Assembly (NCBI GenBank): GCA_002292215.1
Contig: DBBN01000109.1
Span: 1-9,583, forward strand
Source of the DNA: Glaciecola sp. UBA983
GTDB lineage: Bacteria; Pseudomonadota; Gammaproteobacteria; Enterobacterales; Alteromonadaceae
DNA length: 9,583 nt
Direction: 5' to 3'
Below, piece by piece: positions 1-4,852 of the stretch; position 1 is the stretch's first letter, and each line of letters begins with the position of its first letter. A program made the position numbers and the translations under genes. Under the pieces are notes generated by a model. It was not told the origin of the DNA, made no database searches, and worked only from the letters and a program-made list of their open reading frames with translations.

Positions 1-3
1 AAT

Positions 4-363
4 TTACAAATAACTGGCAAGTAGGCCTATTGTCACTAAACACAGGGATAAGAAAGGGAGGTATGATTGATAAGGTGGAGGTGCGAACTCTTCCAGTGTG
101 GAAATTAATTCAGGTGCAATGGCATTCACCAGTTGTAGAGGCTTGTATTCGTTTTGTAGATTATCTAAAAGTGCCGTTTTAGCCCATAACTCGCTGAGCT
201 CCTCAAATGCCCACTGATGCTGAGGATCATCAGCTAACCACGTATAAAAATTAATTTTTTCATCCACAGAAAGACTGTCCCCATCAAGCTTAGCTAGCCA
301 AATAGTAGCATCGTGTGAAATATTTTCCGGGATCCCGTAACAGACCCATTCATCAAAGTTCAT
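4..363 (-). CDS. Short FecR-like anti-sigma factor (DUF4880 domain plus one membrane helix, no periplasmic domain)
   Basis: A 119-residue protein. Residues about 15-65 match the cytoplasmic FecR N-terminal domain (DUF4880) that binds FecI-type sigma factors: a WLAKLDGD segment, then FYTWLADDP, then HQWAFEELSELW. A proline-rich linker (about 90-100) leads to one hydrophobic helix (about 102-119), and a TAA stop follows at once. FecR proteins are usually near 300 residues, with a large periplasmic domain after this helix that contacts a TonB-dependent transducer; that part is absent here. The ATG at 363 is chosen because an AAGG Shine-Dalgarno lies six bases upstream and the domain starts there. 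Extending the frame to 555 would run through most of the sigma gene. It overlaps the sigma gene by 11 bases, so the two are probably translationally coupled. It may be a natural short anti-sigma factor or the first part of a gene broken just left of the window. Domain assignment is firm; anti-sigma activity is inferred. Confidence 0.82.
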   Translation of the reverse strand: MNFDEWVCYGIPENISHDATIWLAKLDGDSLSVDEKINFYTWLADDPQHQWAFEELSELWAKTALLDNLQNEYKPLQLVNAIAPELISTLEEFAPPPYQSYLPFLSLCLVTIGLLASYL

Positions 364-898
364 TATTTGCCTTTTGCTTCGTTGTCGAGTGCCTAGTAAT
401 ATGCTGGCGACAATGGTGCATACCTTTAGTGATGTGGTTTTCGATCGTTTTAATGCTGATCCCAAATATATGGCTAATCTCTTGATGCGATTTACCATGG
501 AGTTTACGTAAGATAAATACTTGTTTGCATAATGATGGCAAAGATGAGATGGCATTGGTTAGTAATTGTTGGTTTTGATTTTTTGCTAGAGTGCTCGACA
601 TGCTGATATCGATATACATATCATGTAACGCACAATCTTGTTGATACGCAACCTGTACCTTGGTATTGCGCAAGCGTGAGATAGCCAGATTACGCGCGAC
701 CCTAAAGACAAATGCTTTGCTATGCTGGATTGGTCCTTCTTGTTGTTTTTGATACCAAATCAGATACGTTTCTTGTAATACATCGTCAATATCATAGCGC
801 GGTAGCATTCGAGATAACGCATTGATTAACGGTGGCTTCGTCTCTTTCATCAACTGCTTAAGTTGTCTCTGTAAGTTCATTTCATTAGTATGTGACAT
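353..898 (-). CDS. ECF-type (FecI-like) RNA polymerase sigma factor
   Basis: A 181-residue extracytoplasmic-function sigma factor, expected to direct RNA polymerase to a small set of promoters. Region 2 spans about residues 15-78, with the DVLQETYLIWYQ helix (39-50) for core polymerase binding and the FVFRVARNLAISRLRN helix (63-78) for -10 recognition and melting. Region 4 spans about 112-167, with LPSLCKQVFILRKLHGKSH followed by a helix-turn-helix (about 137-160, ISHIFGISIKTIENHITKG) for -35 recognition. The IENHI wording and the DUF4880 partner place it with FecI-like sigma factors. The ATG lies one base after the peptidase stop codon, and an AAGGA sits about ten bases upstream inside the peptidase gene, so it is almost certainly cotranscribed with that gene. 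Its C-terminus overlaps the anti-sigma start. Its target promoters and inducing signal cannot be read here; no TonB-dependent receptor is visible in the window. Confidence 0.93.
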   Translation of the reverse strand: MSHTNEMNLQRQLKQLMKETKPPLINALSRMLPRYDIDDVLQETYLIWYQKQQEGPIQHSKAFVFRVARNLAISRLRNTKVQVAYQQDCALHDMYIDISMSSTLAKNQNQQLLTNAISSLPSLCKQVFILRKLHGKSHQEISHIFGISIKTIENHITKGMHHCRQHITRHSTTKQKANNEL

Positions 899-899
899 C

Positions 900-2225
900 T
901 TACTCTGTTCCTTGTTGTTGATAGGTGCGTGTTTGATAGTCGAGTAATAGTTGCATGAAATGTTGTGCTGATCGGCTAGAGCTTAATGCGATATCTTGAG
1001 GTGATGAGGTATCATTGAGCTCATATGTAATTGCTGGGCTATTATAACGTTCATAAAAATACGTTTTAGTTGTTGCTAATTTTGGGTTATGGCTACTTTT
1101 TCGTTGGAAGATGATAGGGCCATCAGCGTTTATTTTTGCTAACCAATCTTTAGCGAGTGTAGGTAAGATTTGTGACGCATTATCACTATGGGTATACAAG
1201 ATATCGCGATTCGTAGAATGAAAATCCAGCATAGTCCATACTTCGCTTTGTGCAGTCAGCGCATTTATCTGGGCGATGACTGCGCTGGTCTCAAATTGTG
1301 TAAACGGTCCCCAATCTCGATTTAAATCAGTAGCTTGCATATTGTGACGCCAATATCCATGGTGCACCCCATCGGGGTTGACTAATGGAAAAATCAACAC
1401 GTTAAATTGTTTTCTAAATGTTTTTGCTAAATCAGTATCAGCCAATAACTCTGGAACAAAACTCAGCATTGCCATTGCCCCGGTAAGCTCTGGCGGGTGT
1501 TGCCGTCCAATTAAAATAATAAACGGCTTTGAAGGGTCTGAAATATGACTTAGCATACTGATATCACGTTTTTCGACAGTGAGTCCTATTGTGGCTACTT
1601 GTAAACTCGGTAATTGTTTTTTAAGCAATGTCGTCCAACGTTGATAACCTTTAATGTCAATAATTGGCTGGGCAGCGATACGAACTTTTGGTGAAGTAAC
1701 CGTTACATCAAAAGTATATGAGGTGTTGTCTTGTTCATTTGCTCTAAGTTGTTGCTCATCATTAGGCACAGTCACATGCTGCCAGCCTTGTTGATTAAAT
1801 TGTTTGGGGGCATAGCGATGTTTAAAGTCACTATAATCTAAAGTAATGGTTAACGGGATGTTGTTATCCGCAGTAATATCTAAAGGCGTGATATCAAAAG
1901 CATACCAAGGGCTGGGGTTGATTTTCGGATCTTCAGGCATTACATACACAACGAGGTGATTTGCATCATGCCATGTACAACTGGAAAATGCTCCACCGGA
2001 GAAATTTTTGGTTATACTATATTTAAGCGCAGGTTTAGGTTGAGTTTGTGGTGGCGTCGAACTTGTTATAGCCGAAGTTGTTATATAAGTACATTGCGAT
2101 GTATCTTGCTGCGGGTTAGTGTCAGCAAAAATTGTTGTACTGACCAAGGAACCAAACAGCACAAGCAGTACACTAAACAAGTAAGCAGTGCGCTGTAATG
2201 CGTTATTTACGTTAGGGTGAATCAT
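900..2225 (-). CDS. Exported M14-family zinc carboxypeptidase with cytosolic-carboxypeptidase-like N-terminal domain
   Basis: A 441-residue metallopeptidase predicted to trim C-terminal residues from peptides or proteins in the periplasm or outside the cell. A signal peptide (about 1-34, hydrophobic core 14-29) ends with TIFA before DT. Residues about 70-195 form a beta-rich domain with a VVYVMPED...PWYAFDI pattern resembling the M14 N-domain of cytosolic carboxypeptidases. The catalytic domain has the zinc ligands H243 and E246 (HPPE) and H336 (DFHST). It also has the NPDG turn (283-286), R293 (YWRHN), N302-R303 (LNRDW) and the catalytic glutamate E402 (YELND), so it looks intact. The ATG at 2225 is preferred over a GTG at 2234 because AGGTG, six bases upstream of the ATG, forms the ribosome binding site and overlaps that GTG. 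It is the first gene of the operon with the sigma and anti-sigma genes. Substrate specificity cannot be assigned; peptidoglycan peptides or amino-acid tails are possible. Confidence 0.92.
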   Translation of the reverse strand: MIHPNVNNALQRTAYLFSVLLVLFGSLVSTTIFADTNPQQDTSQCTYITTSAITSSTPPQTQPKPALKYSITKNFSGGAFSSCTWHDANHLVVYVMPEDPKINPSPWYAFDITPLDITADNNIPLTITLDYSDFKHRYAPKQFNQQGWQHVTVPNDEQQLRANEQDNTSYTFDVTVTSPKVRIAAQPIIDIKGYQRWTTLLKKQLPSLQVATIGLTVEKRDISMLSHISDPSKPFIILIGRQHPPELTGAMAMLSFVPELLADTDLAKTFRKQFNVLIFPLVNPDGVHHGYWRHNMQATDLNRDWGPFTQFETSAVIAQINALTAQSEVWTMLDFHSTNRDILYTHSDNASQILPTLAKDWLAKINADGPIIFQRKSSHNPKLATTKTYFYERYNSPAITYELNDTSSPQDIALSSSRSAQHFMQLLLDYQTRTYQQQGTE

Positions 2226-2398
2226 GAATATCACCTAGACCTTTGATTAAACGAATATTATTATCCTTATATATCGTTTGGCATGTACTTTCCCCCTATC
2301 GAAATGTGAGGGATCGCTTGTAAATAAAATGTTAAAAAATTGCATTGGTGACTAAATTACATTAATTTTATAAAAAATAAAACACTTAAGGACTTTTT
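2226..2398. promoter_or_regulatory. Divergent regulatory region between the peptidase-sigma operon and the rhodanese gene
   Basis: These 173 AT-rich bases must hold the promoters for both divergent transcripts. For the minus-strand operon, several -10-like hexamers cluster around 2259-2273 (TATATA, TATAAG, GATAAT on the minus strand). A G-run followed by GGAAAG lies just upstream (about 2288-2297) and could be a -35 element for an ECF sigma factor. None has a convincing sigma-70 -35 partner, so I do not assign a specific promoter. Autoregulation by the encoded sigma factor is possible but not shown by the sequence. Confidence 0.5.
2345..2374 (+). promoter_or_regulatory. Candidate sigma-70 promoter for the rhodanese gene
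   Basis: TTGGTG (2345-2350) and TATAAA (2369-2374) are separated by 18 bases and sit 24 bases before the rhodanese start codon. An overlapping alternative is TTGCAT (2340-2345) with TAATTT (2363-2368), spacing 17. Both are moderate matches in very AT-rich sequence, so which is used is uncertain. Confidence 0.35.
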
Positions 2399-2758
2399 AT
2401 GCGTTGGTTAACTAAACTGGTAATTTTGTGCTTGGCATTGATGGTGTCACAACTAACTTATGCGCAAGAGATTGAAACTCAAAAAGGGTTGGATGCGATT
2501 GCTAAAGGTGCAGTGGTTATTGATGTTAGAACAGATTGGGAATGGTCATCAGGGCATCACCCGAAAGCTCTGCATATGCAAAACACCTTATTGCTAGAAA
2601 AAATCAAAACCCAAAATCTAGATAAAAATACGGCTATCGTGCTGTATTGTCGTTCAGGAAAACGCGCCGCTCAATCGACCAAAGATTTACAGGCTGCAGG
2701 TTATACCAATGTCATTAATGCCGGTGGTCTTAAAGATGTGATGCCAAAAGATGATTAA
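2399..2758 (+). CDS. Exported single-domain rhodanese (PspE/GlpE-like sulfurtransferase)
   Basis: A 119-residue protein with a signal peptide ending TYA before QE (residues 1-22), so the mature form is about 97 residues in the periplasm. The rhodanese fold shows in AVVIDVRTDWEWSSGHHPKA (38-57) and in the active-site loop C84-R-S-G-K-R after VLYC, where Cys84 would carry the persulfide. Ligation of the C-terminal motif NAGGL (107-111) is typical of the family. Rhodaneses transfer sulfane sulfur from thiosulfate or persulfides to cyanide or thiols; the physiological acceptor is unknown here. Size, export and the basic CRSGKR loop resemble periplasmic PspE, but there are no psp genes nearby, so no symbol is given. 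An AAGGA ribosome binding site (2388-2392) lies six bases before the ATG. It is a single-gene transcript, divergent from the peptidase-sigma operon and closed by the hairpin at 2805-2831. Confidence 0.93.
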   Translation: MRWLTKLVILCLALMVSQLTYAQEIETQKGLDAIAKGAVVIDVRTDWEWSSGHHPKALHMQNTLLLEKIKTQNLDKNTAIVLYCRSGKRAAQSTKDLQAAGYTNVINAGGLKDVMPKDD

Positions 2759-2804
2759 CTGATCTGTAGTGATGCAGGTTATTAATTAAAGAATCGCTCA
2801 TACA

Positions 2805-2831
2805 AAAAAACCACCTTGAAGGTGGTTTTTT
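2805..2831. terminator. Bidirectional intrinsic terminator between rhodanese and tRNA-Leu
   Basis: A perfect 11-bp stem (A6 plus CCACC pairing with GGTGG plus T6) closes a five-base loop TTGAA. The A-run on one side and T-run on the other give a U-tract on either strand. It can end the plus-strand rhodanese transcript and the minus-strand tRNA transcript, whose 3' end is eight bases away. Confidence 0.92.
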
Positions 2832-2838
2832 GTAATCA

Positions 2839-2923
2839 TGGTACCGGTGGGCGGACTTGAACCGCCACGCATTGCTGCAACGGATTTTGAATCCGTCGTG
2901 TCTACCAATTCCACCACACCGGC
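2839..2923 (-). tRNA. tRNA-Leu (anticodon CAA)
   Basis: An 85-nt class II tRNA reading UUG codons, with encoded CCA at the 3' end (2841-2839). The acceptor arms are GCCGGTG (2923-2917) and CACCGGT (2849-2843), ending in a G1-U72 wobble. I recall the same wobble in E. coli tRNA-Leu(UAA), so it is not a defect. The anticodon stem ACGGA/TCCGT encloses the loop TTCAAAA, placing CAA at 2889-2887. A long variable arm (GCA-GCAA-TGC core) identifies the leucine class. The T arm is GGCGG, TTCAAGT, CCGCC. It stands alone, with its own promoter upstream and a terminator just downstream. Confidence 0.97.
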
Positions 2924-2980
2924 ATTGAACTGTGTGTCTAACGTCACGTGATAACGCTAGATCCTCAAAATTGGAGTGCG

Positions 2981-3008
2981 ATTATAACCACCTCAATGAA
3001 TGGTGCAA
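2981..3008 (-). promoter_or_regulatory. Sigma-70 promoter of tRNA-Leu
   Basis: On the minus strand, TTGCAC (3008-3003) and a perfect TATAAT (2986-2981) are separated by 16 bases. A fairly GC-rich stretch (CGCACTCC) follows, as expected for a growth-rate-controlled stable-RNA discriminator. Predicted initiation near 2974 leaves a leader of roughly 50 bases for removal during 5' processing. Confidence 0.8.
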
Positions 3009-3108
3009 GTGTTTTGTGATAGTTAGAGCTATTTTTGTGGTGTTTTTTTCATATTATGCCACAGTTAAAGTAACAACCTAGGTGTGGTAATCTAACAGGA
3101 TAATCAAT

Positions 3109-3726
3109 ATGCAGGTCACTTCTCACTTCTATGCTCAGCTTACAATAGCCATTATCAAAGGTGTAGCCTCATGTTTGCGGTTATTTCATGTGTTGGGATT
3201 AATCATTCTCTGTAGTTCTCTCAGTTTACCTCTTCACGCCATTGAGCAGTCATCAAACACTCAAATTAAACAAGTTCACTTGCATGATAATCAGGGTAAA
3301 AGTATCAATATTGGACAATTACACGTACAAGCCGATGGTCAATTTACGTTTGAACGACGCGATGAAGTATTTTCTGATCATTTTTTATCCATGAAAGAAA
3401 TGAAATGTATAGAAGGACCTGAGTTGTGGTGTCATATTGCTTACCCTTATCCACTTAACCGTGATTTTAATGCAGACAAAGCGTGGTTATCTCATGACTT
3501 GTTGTTTATGTATAAAAAATCAAACCAATTTGGCGCAATGATGTGGCAAGGCGTTTATTACAAATTCACCAAAGAAGACGGGCGGTTAATTGGCTATGCT
3601 AACGGTGTCGACTTAAGCGAAATCGCTTCTGCTCCGGAGCAAATCCATACGCCATTTTATGATGAATCCTATATGGAACCCCATAATGCCCAAGAAAGGT
3701 GGTTGCCTACGTTGACGATTGACTAG
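3109..3726 (+). CDS. Exported protein of unknown function
   Basis: A 205-residue protein that I cannot assign to a named family. The N-terminus is long for a signal peptide: a 25-residue lead, a hydrophobic core (about 28-40), then PLHA before IE at about 44. The mature part holds distinctive blocks: LHVQADGQFTFERRDEVFSD (71-90), C100 and C108 flanking IEGPELW and possibly disulfide-bonded, the following IAYPYPLNRDF, and WLSHDLLFMYKKSNQFG (126-142). The C-terminal blocks are MMWQGVYYKF (144-153), NGVDLSEIASAPE (165-177) and RWLPTL (197-202). The density of aromatic and charged residues suggests a soluble or envelope-associated domain under selection. AGGA (3097-3100) lies eight bases before the ATG. 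A GTG at 3190 would give a more ordinary signal peptide but has no better ribosome binding site. The next gene begins 81 bases downstream and probably has its own promoter. Confidence 0.88.
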   Translation: MQVTSHFYAQLTIAIIKGVASCLRLFHVLGLIILCSSLSLPLHAIEQSSNTQIKQVHLHDNQGKSINIGQLHVQADGQFTFERRDEVFSDHFLSMKEMKCIEGPELWCHIAYPYPLNRDFNADKAWLSHDLLFMYKKSNQFGAMMWQGVYYKFTKEDGRLIGYANGVDLSEIASAPEQIHTPFYDESYMEPHNAQERWLPTLTID

Positions 3727-3788
3727 AATTATTCGCAATTGGTGAAGGTTATTTACCTGACTTTTTTGCACAGAATAGGGTAATATAC

Positions 3789-3825
3789 GCCCATTAATGC
3801 TGACTATATGAATACGCTAATGGGC
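3789..3825 (+). promoter_or_regulatory. Inverted repeat enclosing the RDD gene start
   Basis: GCCCATTA (3789-3796) and TAATGGGC (3818-3825) are perfect 8-base inverted arms around a 21-base spacer that contains the ATG at 3808; a second in-frame ATG (3820) lies inside the right arm. TAATAT (3781-3786) just upstream could be a -10 element, which would place initiation near the left arm. It could be an operator or an mRNA hairpin that holds the start region; the function is inferred. Confidence 0.4.
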
Positions 3826-4374
3826 AAAAAACATCCTCCAAAACGACCTCACCGCCAAAGAACTAGTGAGGCTAATGTGACCGGTCAAAGAGACTATCCT
3901 CGCGCGGGTTTTTTTCGTCGTGTCGCGGCCATGATTTATGATGCATTGGTTGCCGTTGCAGTGGGTATGTGCGCTGGGTTAGTTATTTTAGTCACACTTA
4001 CCATTTTGCATGCTCGTGGTGTCATAGGGCAAGACGTAGAGCATTTTAGTGACTTCCTCAATCAATCCCTCTTGTTTATGACTATTGTGCAAATCTGGGT
4101 CGCGGCTTGGATCATCGGTTTTTTCTTATGGTTTTGGGCAAAAGGCGGACAAACTATTGGTATGCGAGCGTGGCGCATGCGTATTTTCAGTACCACTGAA
4201 TCGCCAATGACAATAGGTCGTTTATGGTTACGTTTGATCTGTTCTTTGGGGGGGTTAGGCACTGTGTTGGTATTATTCATGCCAAAACAAAAGCAATCGC
4301 TACAAGATCTAGCGGCTAATACCGAAATCTTAGTGTTAACTGAAACCGCCAACGATCATAAATCTTGGCGCTAA
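3808..4374 (+). CDS. RDD-family integral membrane protein
   Basis: A 188-residue inner-membrane protein. A basic, soluble N-terminus (1-31) precedes the RDD domain, whose signature PRAGFFRRVAAMIYD carries the conserved arginine and aspartate (R38 and D45). Membrane segments lie at about 44-68 and 90-110. The KGGQTIGMRAWRMRIF motif (112-127) is the usual post-helix signature of the family, and a third segment lies at about 142-158. The family ending KQSLQDLAANTEIL (162-175) is complete. RDD proteins are widespread; some have been linked to ion transport, but no function can be assigned from this sequence. No clear Shine-Dalgarno precedes 3808 or the alternative ATG at 3820, so the exact start is unsure. 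A run of seven G at 4248-4254 lies within the SLGGLG segment. The stop codon sits inside the first unit of a tandem repeat. Confidence 0.9.
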   Translation: MNTLMGKKHPPKRPHRQRTSEANVTGQRDYPRAGFFRRVAAMIYDALVAVAVGMCAGLVILVTLTILHARGVIGQDVEHFSDFLNQSLLFMTIVQIWVAAWIIGFFLWFWAKGGQTIGMRAWRMRIFSTTESPMTIGRLWLRLICSLGGLGTVLVLFMPKQKQSLQDLAANTEILVLTETANDHKSWR

Positions 4375-4415
4375 TAAGTTTAGTTAGCACTGGCTAATAA
4401 GTGTCGTTAGCACGG
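4370..4415. repeat. Two-unit 23-bp tandem repeat across the RDD stop codon
   Basis: Unit 1 (4370-4392) and unit 2 (4393-4415) share GCTAATAAGT and GTTAGCAC in register, differing only in the three-base centre (TTA/GTC) and the penultimate base, for 20 of 23 identical. Each unit is itself a weak inverted repeat, GCTAA facing TTAGC. The RDD stop TAA (4372-4374) lies in unit 1, so the duplication added a second copy of the gene end to the 3' untranslated region. Confidence 0.85.
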
Positions 4416-4452
4416 TGAGCACCAAACAAATCATTCCCGTAAAACTGATACT

Positions 4453-4490
4453 ATTGTACAATTGCACCACCTTTGGCGTGAGCGTATTCT
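4453..4490 (+). promoter_or_regulatory. Candidate promoter and palindrome upstream of the small ORF and nhaD
   Basis: TTGCAC (4462-4467) and TATTCT (4485-4490) are separated by 17 bases. A perfect 10-base palindrome ATTGTACAAT (4453-4462) abuts the -35 element and could be a protein-binding site. The -35 has the same sequence as that of the tRNA promoter in this window, but the -10 is weak, so this is tentative. Confidence 0.3.
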
Positions 4491-4507
4491 AGCCTTAATT
4501 ATTCTAT

Positions 4508-4528
4508 AAATGTTAAATGTTAAGTGTT
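4508..4528 (+). repeat. Triple heptamer repeat before the small ORF
   Basis: Three consecutive heptamers, AAATGTT, AAATGTT and AAGTGTT, end exactly at the ATG at 4529. The first two units each carry an ATG (4510 and 4517) in different frames because seven is not a multiple of three; the 4517 ATG is in frame with 4529. Confidence 0.8.
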
Positions 4529-4804
4529 ATGTTTCGATTTTGCCTTGCTATTATTATACTGATATTTTCCCACTTAGGCGCTACAGCCTTCGTTACGTCG
4601 ACGCAAGTATCCGAGAGCTTAATCACATCTACCGTTCAACCAGCTGAAATTGAAACCACACAAGTTGATGTACCATTATTGCTTGGCTCGTCATTATTTT
4701 TTGGGAATGTTGTTGCGTCTGATTCAAAGGCGATATTATTTACTGACGCGCTTATACTCCTTATTACGTTTACCGTTATTCGAGCTCCTCCTACAGCACT
4801 ATAA
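4529..4804 (+). CDS. Small exported or membrane-anchored hypothetical protein
   Basis: A 91-residue product that I do not recognise. It begins with a signal-peptide-like segment (FCLAIIILIFSHLGATA, about residues 4-20), followed by a threonine- and serine-rich stretch and a moderately hydrophobic middle (VPLLLGSSLFFGNVVAS). A C-terminal hydrophobic segment (about 66-84) ends in IRAPPTAL. The alternative in-frame ATG at 4517 adds four residues; neither start has a strong ribosome binding site, which lowers confidence. The gene ends 48 bases before nhaD with no terminator between, so the two could be cotranscribed, and an accessory role near the antiporter is possible but unsupported. An overlapping frame at 4650-4844 is less protein-like. 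It could be a decayed or non-coding stretch, though the signal peptide argues for a real gene. Confidence 0.55.
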   Translation: MFRFCLAIIILIFSHLGATAFVTSTQVSESLITSTVQPAEIETTQVDVPLLLGSSLFFGNVVASDSKAILFTDALILLITFTVIRAPPTAL

Positions 4805-4852
4805 CCTCTTTATTTATATTGTTGTTATTGTCATTGTTGTTTAAGGAATCGT

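Noticed and set aside
364..555. Upstream extension of the anti-sigma reading frame
   Set aside because: It runs antiphase through region 4 of the sigma gene, has no family similarity, and a good ribosome binding site precedes the ATG at 363.
1956..2198. Plus-strand open frame of 80 codons
   Set aside because: It is the complement of the peptidase signal peptide and N-domain; composition is cysteine- and arginine-rich with no domain sense.
2843..2923. G1-U72 mismatch-like pair as evidence of a degenerate tRNA
   Set aside because: I recall the same wobble in E. coli tRNA-Leu(UAA); all arms, anticodon loop and CCA are intact.
3745..3767. AGGT-TATTT-ACCT hairpin followed by GAC and six T as a terminator for the 3109-3726 gene
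   Set aside because: A four-base stem is too weak, although the T-run makes some termination possible.
4650..4844. Plus-strand frame overlapping the small ORF
   Set aside because: It is out of frame with the signal-peptide ORF, rich in Leu/Tyr from AT-rich DNA, and runs up to the nhaD ribosome binding site without its own.
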